NCBI GenBank assembly: GCA_016292635.1
Contig: JAEDIC010000021.1
Location: 1-32,238, forward strand
Source of the DNA: Clostridia bacterium
GTDB lineage: Bacteria; Bacillota; Clostridia; Christensenellales; CAG-138
DNA: 32,238 nucleotides
Direction of reading: 5' to 3'
The notes under the pieces: generated by a model
Databases searched by the model: none
Told to the model about the DNA's origin: nothing
What the model saw: only the letters and a program-made list of their open reading frames with translations
Translations under genes and position numbers: made by a program
Shown here: positions 1 through 7,005 of the stretch, one piece after another
Layout of the letters: every line of letters starts with the position of its first letter
Numbering within the stretch: position 1 is the first letter of the stretch

Positions 1-20
1 ATTCAAAAGAGGTGAGGCGT

Positions 21-305
21 ATGGGAATAAAGGAGACATTCAAGGCCATCGGGGACCCGGTGCGCCGGGAGATACTTGAAATGCTCAAGGACGGCATGAT
101 GTCCGCAGGGGATATCGCCGCCCGGTTCGACATGACACAGGCCACCGTATCATACCACCTGAGCCAACTGAAAAAGGCGGGGCTGGTATTTGAGAGCAAA
201 AGGAAAAACTTTGTATTTTATCAGCTCAACGCCAGCGTTTTTGAGGAAATAATGCTGTGGGCGGCGGGCTTTATAGGAGGGGAAAAGGATGAAAAAACTG
301 AGTAA
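21..305 (+). CDS. ArsR/SdpR-family winged-helix repressor
   Basis: A 94-residue ArsR-type winged-helix DNA-binding protein. The N-terminus GIKETFKAIGDPVRREIL is the typical first helix of this family, followed by an HTH (AGDIAARFDMTQATVSYHLS, residues about 32-51) and a wing (SKRKNFVFYQL). No cysteine metal-sensing motif is visible, which fits the SdpR-like branch rather than metal sensors. I chose ATG 21 because the GAGGTGAG Shine-Dalgarno ends just before it; an in-frame GTG at 12 lies inside that site. The 3' end overlaps the next gene, which encodes an SdpI-like protein, so the pair matches the sdpR-sdpI autorepressor/immunity arrangement of Bacillus. The ligand and regulon are unknown. 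The promoter lies outside or at the window edge. Confidence 0.87.
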   Translation: MGIKETFKAIGDPVRREILEMLKDGMMSAGDIAARFDMTQATVSYHLSQLKKAGLVFESKRKNFVFYQLNASVFEEIMLWAAGFIGGEKDEKTE

Positions 306-918
306 ACTTACGGTTATAACCACGATTTTGACCCTGCTGCCCATTGTACTTGGGGCGGCGCTGTACAGCAGGCTGCCTGATACGGTGGTTACCCATTGGG
401 GCTTCAACAACGAGCCAAACGGCTGGTCTCCCAAGTGGATGGCCTGCTTCGGAATACCGCTCATTATGGCGGCAATAAATTTTGTGCTGAGCGTGGTTGC
501 GGACAAGGAAGAAACCGCCGTCAAAACCTCAAATACCGCAATGAACATAGCCCGCTGGACGGTGCCCGTGCTGTCCATGCTGCTGGTGCCCATGATGTTG
601 TTCAGCGCGCTTGGCGTGCCCTTTGATGTGGAAAAGATAGCAAGCGCCATTGTGAGCCTGCTGCTCATAGTGATAGGCAATTACCTGCCCAAATGCCGCA
701 GGAACAAATACGTTGGCATCAGGCTGCCATGGACCCTCAAGTCCGATGAAAACTGGGATAAAACACACCGTTTGAGCGGGTATGTATGGATGCTGGGCGG
801 GCTTATCATGGTGATTGTCACATGGATAGGCAGGCCGCAGATCACTTTGATAGTGCTCCTTGCAATTATACTAATCCCAACGGTATATTCATTCATTCTT
901 CACAGGAGAGGCGTATGA
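289..918 (+). CDS. SdpI-like DUF1648 integral membrane protein
   Basis: A 209-residue membrane protein with about six hydrophobic segments. The N-terminal part carries the DUF1648 signature: a first TM helix, then a short stretch with LPDTVVTHWGFNNEPNGW. The C-terminal half has the SdpI-type segment IGNYLPKCRRNKYVGIRLPW followed by TLKSDENWDKTHR. In B. subtilis SdpI is an immunity protein and signal receptor that sequesters SdpR at the membrane. Here the preceding gene is an SdpR-like repressor and the start codon overlaps its 3' end, so the same sensing logic is likely. No sdpC-like toxin gene is seen in the window, so an immunity role is not established. A strong AGGAGG lies 8-9 bases before ATG 289. 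Confidence 0.87.
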   Translation: MKKLSKLTVITTILTLLPIVLGAALYSRLPDTVVTHWGFNNEPNGWSPKWMACFGIPLIMAAINFVLSVVADKEETAVKTSNTAMNIARWTVPVLSMLLVPMMLFSALGVPFDVEKIASAIVSLLLIVIGNYLPKCRRNKYVGIRLPWTLKSDENWDKTHRLSGYVWMLGGLIMVIVTWIGRPQITLIVLLAIILIPTVYSFILHRRGV

Positions 919-1385
919 TAACCACCAACCCCATGCGCATGCTGACGGCGGCGGGCATTGCCTTTGACGCCATGGAGTATGCCTATGACGAAAGCGACCT
1001 TTCCGGCACCCATGCGGCGGCGGAGCTGGGCCTTGACCCTGACTCAACCTTCAAGACATTGGTGCTGAGGGGGGATAAAAACGGCCTGTTCGTGTGCTGC
1101 ATACCCGTTGCCGGGGAGGTGGACCTGAAAAAGGCCGCCGCCATATCCGGCAACAAAAAGGCGGAGATGATACATGTTAAGGAGCTGCCCGTACTGACCG
1201 GCTACATTCGGGGCGGCTGCTCACCCATTGGCATGAAAAAAACCTTTCCCACATATATCGACGAAACTGCCCAGCTGTTCGAAACTATTGCCGTAAGCGC
1301 GGGGGTAAGAGGGCAGATGATGCTGCTGTCTCCCGATGCCCTTGTGGAGTACATCGGGGCGCGATATGGGGATCTTGTGAGATAG
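915..1385 (+). CDS. ybaK: YbaK/EbsC-family Cys-tRNA(Pro) deacylase
   Basis: A 156-residue single-domain YbaK/aminoacyl-tRNA editing protein. Family members hydrolyse Cys-tRNA(Pro) formed by mischarging prolyl-tRNA synthetase. Supporting stretches are TFKTLVLRGDKNGLFVCCIPV, which holds the conserved lysine of the fold, KKAAAISGNKKAEM, the glycine-rich GYIRGGCSPIGMKKTFPTYID, and a C-terminal SPDALVEYIGA helix. Length is normal for the family. ATG 915 overlaps the stop codon of the SdpI-like gene (ATGA), and AGGAG lies seven bases upstream, so it is translationally coupled to that operon. Longer upstream readings in this frame lie inside the SdpI gene and are rejected. Exact tRNA specificity cannot be read from sequence. 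Confidence 0.9.
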   Translation: MITTNPMRMLTAAGIAFDAMEYAYDESDLSGTHAAAELGLDPDSTFKTLVLRGDKNGLFVCCIPVAGEVDLKKAAAISGNKKAEMIHVKELPVLTGYIRGGCSPIGMKKTFPTYIDETAQLFETIAVSAGVRGQMMLLSPDALVEYIGARYGDLVR

Positions 1386-1464
1386 TCGTTGGGGAGGGCA
1401 TAGCGCAGGCGCGCCATAGCAAGGGACATTATTTCAAAAAATACATACAGTGGAGGTAAAGCGC

Positions 1465-1875
1465 ATGGAAGTAAAGACCGAGATACTTACCGTTGAACAG
1501 CAGCAGGCAAAGCTGCTTAAGAAGATGCGCCGCATGGACCTGATACGCACACTGGCCTGCGTGCTGGTGGCAGTGGTGGTGGTGGGCATGGCTGTGATAC
1601 TTGTGCCTAAGCTGTCCGCAATGCTGAATCAGGCCAACGTCGTCCTAACAGAGCTTACCGCCGTCACGGAGGAGCTGAATCAAGTTGACCTTATCGGCAT
1701 GACCGAGAGCATTACCCAGCTTACCCAGGTTGGGGCAGAGAGCCTTGCGACTGCCACGGATGAGCTGACTGCAACCATGAAGGGACTGCAGGAGATAGAC
1801 TTTGCCGCGCTGGGCGAAAGCATAGAAAACCTCAATGTCATAAGCTCGGGAATGGCCAGGATATTTGGCAGATAA
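1465..1875 (+). CDS. Small single-TM protein with coiled-coil tail, unknown function
   Basis: A 136-residue protein that I do not recognise as a named family. It has a charged, Gln- and Lys-rich N-terminus (residues 1-27), one strong transmembrane helix (about 28-50, ACVLVAVVVVGMAVILVP), then a long amphipathic region rich in E/L/T/Q with repeated ELT/ELN/LTQ patterns, such as LTELTAVTEELNQVDL and TATDELTATMKGLQEIDF. The tail looks like a short helical coiled coil resembling the signalling part of methyl-accepting proteins, but it is far too short for a receptor. ATG 1465 is preceded by TGGAGGT; a GTG at 1450 is the alternative start. It follows the ybaK-like gene by 79 bases and precedes a clear terminator. 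Confidence 0.72.
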   Translation: MEVKTEILTVEQQQAKLLKKMRRMDLIRTLACVLVAVVVVGMAVILVPKLSAMLNQANVVLTELTAVTEELNQVDLIGMTESITQLTQVGAESLATATDELTATMKGLQEIDFAALGESIENLNVISSGMARIFGR

Positions 1876-1936
1876 AGCAGCATAGAGGAAATAAGCATAA
1901 AAAGCCGTGCTTTTGTGCGGTGTTCGTAAAACAGTT

Positions 1937-1973
1937 AAAGGCCGTGTATCCAAAGGATGCACGACCTTTTTTG
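1937..1973 (+). terminator. Rho-independent terminator after the sdpRI-ybaK region
   Basis: A stem AAGGCCGTGTATCC / GGATGCACGACCTT with an AAA loop and two G-U pairs is followed by a run of T. It lies 62 bases after the 1465-1875 gene. Its left arm shares AGGCCGTGTATC with the terminator at 5845-5885. Confidence 0.8.
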
Positions 1974-1983
1974 CATATGCGGG

Positions 1984-2005
1984 GCTTGGGGATGACGCTC
2001 CCCAA
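1984..2005. repeat. Short inverted repeat
   Basis: TTGGGGA and TCCCCAA flank a six-base loop between the preceding terminator and the XRE regulator. No T-tract follows on either strand, so it is not called a terminator. Confidence 0.4.
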
Positions 2006-2139
2006 CAAGTTTATGGCGCCTAATTTACCGCCATGGCAGAAGCTCTATTTCAGTTCCAAAGACGCCGCCATGTCCGGAATCCTCGCGGCAGAATAATAAA
2101 TTCCGATTCTCGCAGCATTGCCCGTCCTTTTCTGTTACA

Positions 2140-2583
2140 TCACTTCCAATGCTTTAGCTGCGTAAGATATGCGTCAAATTGATTTCGGCGGTCCTCGTCC
2201 GGCAAATTATCGGGATTCGGCATATGGCTGACAAGGTAGTCAAGCAGAGAATCCTTTGATTTATAAGCAAACGCACCGTCTGCATAACACCATTTGCAAT
2301 AATCCTCATTGTAGCTTCCATCCGTCTCGCGGCTTATTAAGCCATCTTCGTTTAGGGGCATACCGCAGCACTGACAAACAAGCTGCCGAGGAGAACCCAG
2401 GAGGGTATTGATTGATACATCAAATTCCCGGGATAACAATTTCAATGTGTCTGTACTTGGTTGTGTTTCACCGATTTCCCAGCGGCTGACCGCCTGTCTT
2501 GCAACCATCACACGCTTTGCCAATTGCTCCTGAGTAAGATTGTTTTTTATTCGCAGGCTTTTAAGAATCTCTCGCATTTCCAT
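2140..2583 (-). CDS. XRE-family regulator with C-terminal zinc ribbon
   Basis: A 147-residue protein with an N-terminal XRE helix-turn-helix (residues 5-61: LKSLRIKNNLTQEQLAKRV, then QAVSRWEIGETQPSTDTLK). The second domain looks like the putative zinc ribbon of the PF12674 type: C70-x2-C73 and C96-x2-C99, with CGMPLNEDG between them. It ends in a helical tail. Proteins of this design are common in Firmicutes; the zinc ribbon presumably senses or stabilises, but its signal is unknown. The reading frame extends upstream to 2667, but ATG at 2583 has GGAGG eight bases before it and a promoter just upstream, so the shorter start is preferred. It is monocistronic and convergent with the upstream sdpRI operon. 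Confidence 0.85.
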   Translation of the reverse strand: MEMREILKSLRIKNNLTQEQLAKRVMVARQAVSRWEIGETQPSTDTLKLLSREFDVSINTLLGSPRQLVCQCCGMPLNEDGLISRETDGSYNEDYCKWCYADGAFAYKSKDSLLDYLVSHMPNPDNLPDEDRRNQFDAYLTQLKHWK

Positions 2584-2614
2584 ATTCGTTCCTCCATAAG
2601 AGTAATATATGTTC

Positions 2615-2643
2615 ATTATGAGCCTGCGCCGCAACTTTGACAA
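2615..2643 (-). promoter_or_regulatory. Predicted sigma-A promoter of the XRE regulator
   Basis: Reading the minus strand, -35 TTGTCA (2643-2638), a 17-base spacer and -10 CATAAT (2620-2615) lie about 32 bases before the start codon. It is a near-consensus pair. Confidence 0.6.
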
Positions 2644-2725
2644 GCAACTGGCTGTTGCTATGGACAAGCAGGTTTATATCACCAATTATATAGCACATGG
2701 GCCTGCCGCATCAACGGGAAAAGAT

Positions 2726-2759
2726 AAAATCTCCCAGACAAATCCGTCTGAGAGATTTT
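2726..2759 (-). terminator. Terminator-like hairpin downstream of the cysteine desulfurase
   Basis: The arms AAAATCTCnCAGAC and GTCTGnGAGATTTT form a stem of about 13 bp with a six-base loop. On the minus strand the right arm runs into TTTTATCTTTT, as expected for termination of the cysteine desulfurase transcript that ends at 2954. The rest of the gene-free stretch 2584-2953 holds the XRE promoter and an AT-rich segment in which I see nothing else. Confidence 0.6.
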
Positions 2760-2953
2760 CAATATACCGCTTTGCGAACGCCGAGCTTTTGTGTGGCTTT
2801 TTTCGTTAAAGAGGCGCCTGTTCTTTATATACGGAATAGCTTATTTCTATAGGTCGGAACCTCCTTCTAAATCTGTTTAAAATTGCTCGCACATCCGTAG
2901 AAAAGCCATACTCAAAATGTTAAAATATCAACACGCTGGGGTATGGATTGTAA

Positions 2954-4099
2954 CTAATCCTGCCGGGCGATTGAACGTATGGCGGCTATCGCACCGTCCA
3001 CGTCCGTCTCGGTTGAGGCGTAGCCAAGGCTGAAGCGCACCACCCCCTGAGGGAATGTGCCCAGGGTCTTGTGGGCGCTGGGGGCGCAGTGCAGTCCGCA
3101 GCGGGTAAGAATGCCCGCCTGCTCCAGCTTGAAGGCGGCTTCGGCATTGTCATGGAACAGGAAATCCACCGCCACAACGCCAACGCGCTTTGAAATGTCA
3201 TCCGTGCCGGCAATCCTTACGGGAATCCCTTTCAAACCATCGAGAAAGCGCCGGGTAAGCCTTTCCTCGTGGAGGCGGAGGGAATCCACGCCGGTTTCCA
3301 GTATATAGTTCAAGGCCGCATTAAGGCCGTAAATACCGGGAATGTTCATTGTTCCGGATTCAAACCGGTCCGGCATATAGGGAGGAAGCTCCTCGCTGTC
3401 CGAGGCGCTGCCGGTTCCGCCGGCGATAAGGGGCTGGACTGATTTTGCGAATTCTTTTTCGATAAGCATTACGCCAAGGCCCTGTGGCCCCAGAAGTCCC
3501 TTGTGGGCGGGGGCGCAGAGGGCGCTGAGGCCCAGCTCATTAAAGTCAATGGGATAATGGCCAGCAGTCTGGGCGGCGTCAAGTATCAGGGGAAGGTTCA
3601 TTTTCCGGCAGATAGCGCCTATCTCCTTTATGGGAAGCAGGCTGCCGCAAACGTTGGATGCGTGCATTACCGCGACAAGCTTCGTGTTTGGCCTTATGAG
3701 AGGAAGCACATCCTCGGCCCGGGTAATGCCGTCAGAGTCGGCGGGTATGCGGGAAAACTCCACACCTTCGGCCTCAAGCTGAACCAGAGGGCGCATCATT
3801 GCATTGTGCTCCATGGAGCTTACTATAACGTGATCGCCACTCTTAAGAAAGCCCTTCAGCAGCATATTCAGACCCGCGGTCATGCCGGGAGTGAATATCA
3901 CGTGGGTGGGGTCGTCAAAGTTGAAAAGGCGGCACAGCTGTTCACGGGTATCCAGCAAAATCATGGCGGCGGTGCTGGCGGTTTCGTAGGTGGAGCGGTT
4001 TACATTGGCTCCAACGTTATTCACATAATCCAGCATGGCCTCCCCAACGCCGGGAGCCTTGGGGAATGAAGTTGCTCCGTTATCAAGATAAATGGACAT
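2954..4099 (-). CDS. Class V aminotransferase, cysteine desulfurase family (EF2568-like)
   Basis: A 381-residue PLP enzyme of the cysteine desulfurase/selenocysteine lyase superfamily, predicted to mobilise sulfur or selenium from (seleno)cysteine. The start MSIYLDNGATSFPKAPGV is typical. Other marks are MEHNAMMRP, the PLP-contacting LILDAAQTAG (D174, Q177), the PLP lysine K200 in APAHKGLLGPQG, and the active-site cysteine C328 in RCGLHCAPSAHKTLG. ATG 4099 has an AGG nine bases upstream; an ATG two codons earlier (4105) is possible, and longer readings lack a ribosome site. It is transcribed away from yedE across a 118-base gap. Its neighbours YedE, TusA-like and DUF3343 proteins point to selenium delivery rather than general Fe-S assembly; this is inferred from context. 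Confidence 0.88.
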   Translation of the reverse strand: MSIYLDNGATSFPKAPGVGEAMLDYVNNVGANVNRSTYETASTAAMILLDTREQLCRLFNFDDPTHVIFTPGMTAGLNMLLKGFLKSGDHVIVSSMEHNAMMRPLVQLEAEGVEFSRIPADSDGITRAEDVLPLIRPNTKLVAVMHASNVCGSLLPIKEIGAICRKMNLPLILDAAQTAGHYPIDFNELGLSALCAPAHKGLLGPQGLGVMLIEKEFAKSVQPLIAGGTGSASDSEELPPYMPDRFESGTMNIPGIYGLNAALNYILETGVDSLRLHEERLTRRFLDGLKGIPVRIAGTDDISKRVGVVAVDFLFHDNAEAAFKLEQAGILTRCGLHCAPSAHKTLGTFPQGVVRFSLGYASTETDVDGAIAAIRSIARQD

Positions 4100-4217
4100 T
4101 TTCATTACCTCGAAAAACAAAATTGCTGATAAAAGGCCGCACCCTTTTTTCAGATATAGTTTATCACACCCTTGGCATTTGTCCACAGGGAGAAAACAAA
4201 AAAGGAGTTATATTTTT

Positions 4218-5267
4218 ATGAAGAAATTTCTTCCCGTACTGCTTACCGGTATCGTGATCGGTGTTTGCGCACTGGCTCTTACCGCAGCCGGCAATCCCGC
4301 CAACATGGGTTTCTGCATTGCCTGCTTCCTGCGTGATATCGCCGGCGCAATCAAGCTGCACTCCGCAGCAGTTGTACAGTATGTACGTCCTGAGATCATC
4401 GGTATCATCGTTGGTGCCATGGCTGCCGCTCTCATCAAGAAGGAGTGGAAGGCCGTTGGCGGTTCTTCTCCCTTCACCCGCTTCATGCTGGCAATCGCCG
4501 TTATGATCGGCGCTCTGGTATTCCTGGGCTGCCCCCTTCGTATGGTCATCCGTATCGGCGGCGGCGACCTTAACGCCATCGTTGGTCTCGTGGGCTTCAT
4601 CGCCGGTATCTTTGTTGGTACCATCGCCCTCAAGAAAGGCTTCACCCTTAAGCGCGCCTATCAGCAGACCTGCGTTGAAGGTTCCTTCCTGCCCGTTATG
4701 TTCGTAGTTCTCCTGGTTCTGGTCAGCGTGGTTCCCTCTCTCTTCGCATTCAGCGCCGAGGGCCCCGGCTCCATGGCTGCTCCCGTTATCCTGGCTCTGG
4801 CTGCCGGTCTCGTGGTGGGCGTACTTGCCCAGCGCAGCCGCTTCTGCATGGCCGGCGGTATCCGCGACAGCATCATGTTCAATCAGTGGAATCTTACCCT
4901 TGGCTTTGTAGCCGTTATCGCAACCGTGCTCATAGGCAACCTTATCCTTGGCAAGTTTAACCTTGGCTTTGCGGAACAGCCCGTTGCGCATACTGACGGT
5001 CTCATGAACTTCCTTGGCATGGGTATCGTAGGCTGGGGTTCCGTGCTCCTTGGCGGCTGCCCCCTCCGTCAGCTGATCCTCACCGGCGAAGGCAACTCCG
5101 ACTCTGCCATCACCGTTACCGGTTTTGTAGTTGGCGCGGCTATCGCCCACAACTTTGGCACTGCTTCCAGCGCTGCCGGCGCCGGCGCAAACGGCCCCGC
5201 TGCCGTTATCGCCTGCTACGCTCTGCTGCTGATCGTTACCCTGATCAACATCAAGAAGGCAAAATAA
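4218..5267 (+). CDS. yedE: YedE-family putative selenium transporter
   Basis: A 349-residue integral membrane protein with about ten hydrophobic segments and an internal duplication. Half 1 carries GFCIACFLRD (C33, C36) and LGCPLRM (C105); half 2 carries RFCMAGGIRD (C210) and LGGCPLRQL (C281). These paired cysteine motifs define the YeeE/YedE sulfur/selenium transporters, and the length fits the selenium-associated branch. It probably imports a selenium or sulfur compound and passes it through the cysteines to the TusA-like and DUF3343 proteins encoded next. ATG 4218 follows AAAGGAG; the frame extends upstream to 4092 without a ribosome site. Ile codons are almost all ATC/ATT, unlike many neighbours that use ATA heavily, which suggests high expression. 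Confidence 0.9.
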   Translation: MKKFLPVLLTGIVIGVCALALTAAGNPANMGFCIACFLRDIAGAIKLHSAAVVQYVRPEIIGIIVGAMAAALIKKEWKAVGGSSPFTRFMLAIAVMIGALVFLGCPLRMVIRIGGGDLNAIVGLVGFIAGIFVGTIALKKGFTLKRAYQQTCVEGSFLPVMFVVLLVLVSVVPSLFAFSAEGPGSMAAPVILALAAGLVVGVLAQRSRFCMAGGIRDSIMFNQWNLTLGFVAVIATVLIGNLILGKFNLGFAEQPVAHTDGLMNFLGMGIVGWGSVLLGGCPLRQLILTGEGNSDSAITVTGFVVGAAIAHNFGTASSAAGAGANGPAAVIACYALLLIVTLINIKKAK

Positions 5268-5284
5268 TAATCCTCCAATTTAAA

Positions 5285-5322
5285 TTCGGGCCGCCAACGC
5301 ACAGTACCTGCGGCGGCCCGAA
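5285..5322 (+). promoter_or_regulatory. Strong intercistronic hairpin between yedE and the TusA-like gene
   Basis: TTCGGGCCGCC and GGCGGCCCGAA form a perfect 11-bp GC-rich stem around a 16-base loop, followed by AAAATTATA rather than a T-run. It begins 18 bases after the yedE stop. It could be a leaky terminator or an mRNA-stabilising 3' end for yedE that lowers expression of the downstream genes. Confidence 0.6.
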
Positions 5323-5358
5323 AAATTATACTATCAAATATAAGGAGATAATGATAAA

Positions 5359-5559
5359 ATGGTAGACGCACGTGGTTTCGCTTGCCCCATCCCCGTTCTC
5401 ATGACCCAGAAGGAACTGGCAAAGGGCCCCGCTTCTCTGGAAGTAATGGTAGATAATCACGCCGCGCGGGAAAACGTTACCCGCCTTGCGGAATCTGCAG
5501 GCTATGCCGTAGCCGTAAAGGAAGACAACGGCGAATATACCCTGACCCTCACCAAGTAA
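5359..5559 (+). CDS. TusA/SirA-domain sulfurtransferase-like protein (YedF N-domain only)
   Basis: A 66-residue TusA-fold protein: MVDARGFACPIPVLMTQKEL has the family CPxP signature with C9 as the likely persulfide/perselenide carrier. In many selenium clusters YedF is about 200 residues, a TusA domain plus a DsrE-like domain. Here only the TusA domain is present, ending in YTLTLTK at a clean stop, with no obvious frameshifted remainder. It follows yedE by 91 bases including a strong hairpin, and is followed by a DUF3343 gene. GGAG lies 12 bases before ATG 5359. A role in passing sulfur or selenium between the cysteine desulfurase and acceptors is inferred from family and context. Confidence 0.85.
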   Translation: MVDARGFACPIPVLMTQKELAKGPASLEVMVDNHAARENVTRLAESAGYAVAVKEDNGEYTLTLTK

Positions 5560-5579
5560 CAGCTCTATCAGGAGTACCC

Positions 5580-5825
5580 ATGTCCGACTATATCGCAACC
5601 TTCCATACCCATCTTTCCGCCATGCGAAGCGCCCGCTCCCTTAAGGGAAGGGCCGAAACCGTGGCGCTGTCTCCCGTGCCCCGGACCCTCAGCTCCAGCT
5701 GCGGCACCTGCGTACGGTATACTGCGGAGGATACTCTGCTTGAGGCAATGGATGTGGATCTTGAAAGCATCGCCCTTTCGCTGGGGAATGAAAAGTATCA
5801 GGTAATATACCGGGCAGGGGAATAA
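5580..5825 (+). CDS. DUF3343 putative Se/S carrier protein
   Basis: An 81-residue protein matching the DUF3343 (putative Se/S carrier) family: a short ferredoxin-like fold with IATFHTHLSAMRSARSLKG at the N-terminus, where a substrate-binding loop is followed by a helix, and LSSSCGTCVRYTAED carrying C41 and C44. Such proteins co-occur with yedE, yedF and selenium-type cysteine desulfurases. It starts 21 bases after the TusA-like stop with AGGAG at the right spacing and is the last gene of this run before a terminator. The biochemical function has not been established to my knowledge; a shuttle role is inferred. Confidence 0.85.
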   Translation: MSDYIATFHTHLSAMRSARSLKGRAETVALSPVPRTLSSSCGTCVRYTAEDTLLEAMDVDLESIALSLGNEKYQVIYRAGE

Positions 5826-5839
5826 AAAAGCAAAACAAC

Positions 5840-5885
5840 AAACAGAGGCCGTGTATCACAACGATACACGGCCCTTTGCTGTTTT
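5840..5885 (+). terminator. Terminator of the yedE-tusA-DUF3343 operon
   Basis: GGCCGTGTATC and GATACACGGCC form a perfect 11-bp stem with a five-base loop, extended outward by AACAGA/CTTTGCTGTT and ending in TTTT. It shares its left arm with the terminator at 1937-1973. Confidence 0.8.
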
Positions 5886-5970
5886 ATGGTCATTCGCCCG
5901 ACGCGAGGCTTTTTTCATGGAAACGAAGTGCTATAAATAATTATGTTTAACTTTTTTTTCGGTAATTTCA

Positions 5971-6010
5971 TTTAAGGGAAGTATGCTTCTTTTGGGTCTT
6001 TTCCCTTAAA
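5971..6010 (-). terminator. Inverted repeat just downstream of thiT, possible terminator
   Basis: TTTAAGGGAA and TTCCCTTAAA are perfect 10-base arms with a 20-base loop, starting 16 bases after the thiT stop on the minus strand. No T-run follows on that strand, so a stabiliser or a factor-dependent end is equally possible. Confidence 0.4.
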
Positions 6011-6025
6011 GAAAAGAACAACAGC

Positions 6026-6679
6026 CTATTCCGTCTTCATCGCCCCGATGACCTTTTTTACGGCGGGGATGAGAGCGACCACAATGCAGAGTATTACTTC
6101 CGCGCCGATGGTGCTGCCGTTGTAGGCAAGGCTGTACAGCCATGCGTTGCTCCAGCCAGCCTCTGCGGCGCCTTCCGCAAAGAATATCGCGCCGGAAAGG
6201 GTGGAGCACAAAAGCCTTGCCAAGCCCGCCACGGTAAGTCCTCTGATGAACTTGTTGGGGAAGAGGGAGGGTATGCCGTAGCAGGTGAAGGCGAAGATAT
6301 AATCCAGCAGGAACTGGGCCCAGTGAACTATCCATGCGCCCTGAATTATCTGCAGCAGGCTGTACGCAAAGGCGGCGGCAAAGCCACGACGGGGACCAAA
6401 TACGCTGGCATATGCGGCTATGGGCAGCATACTGCACAGGGTAAGGGAGCCGCCCATGGGCAGGGAGAACAGCTTAATAAAGCTCAGCACAAAGGACAGG
6501 GCAACGCACAGCGCGCCGTATACAAGTGCCCTGGTGCGGTTCTGGGGGGCGGCATGGTCTGCCTTGCGGTAGCGGAGGGCGGCGAATATAAGTATCGCCG
6601 AAAGCACCACGGCGGAGAGCAGCATGACAAGCTCAACGCCGGAAAGGTCGCTTAGCTTTTCAAAGAGTACGAATTCCAT
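6026..6679 (-). CDS. thiT: ThiT, thiamine-specific S component of an ECF transporter
   Basis: A 217-residue membrane protein of the ThiT/YuaJ family, which binds thiamine with high affinity and works with the shared EcfAA'T module, not encoded here. After an extra N-terminal TM segment (residues 15-36), the core begins at RTRALVYGALCVALSFVLSF and contains LPMGGSLTLCSMLPI, the loop IIQGAWIVHWAQFLLDYIFAF with Trp and Asp residues of the family's thiamine pocket, and C-terminal GSTIGAEVILCIVVALIP. Expression is set by a TPP riboswitch and terminator immediately upstream, which independently supports the assignment. AAAGGAG precedes ATG 6679. The extra N-terminal segment is slightly unusual. Confidence 0.93.
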   Translation of the reverse strand: MEFVLFEKLSDLSGVELVMLLSAVVLSAILIFAALRYRKADHAAPQNRTRALVYGALCVALSFVLSFIKLFSLPMGGSLTLCSMLPIAAYASVFGPRRGFAAAFAYSLLQIIQGAWIVHWAQFLLDYIFAFTCYGIPSLFPNKFIRGLTVAGLARLLCSTLSGAIFFAEGAAEAGWSNAWLYSLAYNGSTIGAEVILCIVVALIPAVKKVIGAMKTE

Positions 6680-6699
6680 TTATTTTTTCTCCTTTCCGT

Positions 6700-6740
6700 A
6701 AAAAAATACCTCCGCACGGCCCACAAGGCCACGGAGATAC
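6700..6740 (-). terminator. Riboswitch-controlled terminator in the thiT leader
   Basis: On the minus strand TATCTCCGTGGCC, a short loop and GGCCGTGCGGAGGTA form a stem of about 13 bp, followed by seven T. It sits between the TPP aptamer and thiT and is the probable expression platform. A second small hairpin (AAAGGAG/CTCCTTT, about 6744-6764) lies between the aptamer and the terminator. Confidence 0.85.
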
Positions 6741-6775
6741 GAAAAGGAGAGCATACGCTCCTTTAGCATATACAA

Positions 6776-6860
6776 CCGCTTCCCTACGCCGGCATTATCC
6801 AGGTCAGGTTCAAAGGTTAATCTCAGCCGCGCCTATTCGGCGCAGCACCCCTAGCGGAGA
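6776..6860 (-). ncRNA. TPP riboswitch (THI element)
   Basis: The minus strand carries the conserved thi-box parts in order: GGGGTGCTGCG (6852-6842), GCGGCTGAGATTAACC (6831-6816), GAACCTGACCTGGATAATGC (6811-6792) and GCGTAGGGAAGCGG (6788-6775). It lies upstream of a terminator and thiT, as expected for off-switching by thiamine pyrophosphate. Confidence 0.95.
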
Positions 6861-6878
6861 CTATTTTTTTACACCATG

Positions 6879-6907
6879 ATTATACATTCATCATATAGGA
6901 TAATCAA
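6879..6907 (-). promoter_or_regulatory. Predicted promoter of the TPP riboswitch-thiT transcript
   Basis: On the minus strand -35 TTGATT (6907-6902), a 17-base spacer and a perfect -10 TATAAT (6884-6879) lie about 20 bases before the aptamer. Confidence 0.75.
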
Positions 6908-7005
6908 GACATTTATTTATAGACGCGTTATTGTTTTTTGCCTGTGGTTGAGATAAAATATAAAGTTGTGAAAAATAATGCTTTATATTAAGGAAGGCTT
7001 TTATA

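Noticed and set aside
289..918. SdpI-like gene as proof of a cannibalism toxin locus
   Set aside because: No sdpC-like toxin or sdpAB maturation genes are present in the window; an sdpRI pair alone does not establish toxin immunity.
2609..2809. 66-codon plus-strand frame between the XRE regulator and the cysteine desulfurase
   Set aside because: No ribosome site, overlaps the XRE promoter and a terminator hairpin, and has no recognisable content.
6941..6995. Promoter for typA
   Set aside because: TTGAGA and several AT-rich hexamers are present, but none has acceptable spacing to a good -10.
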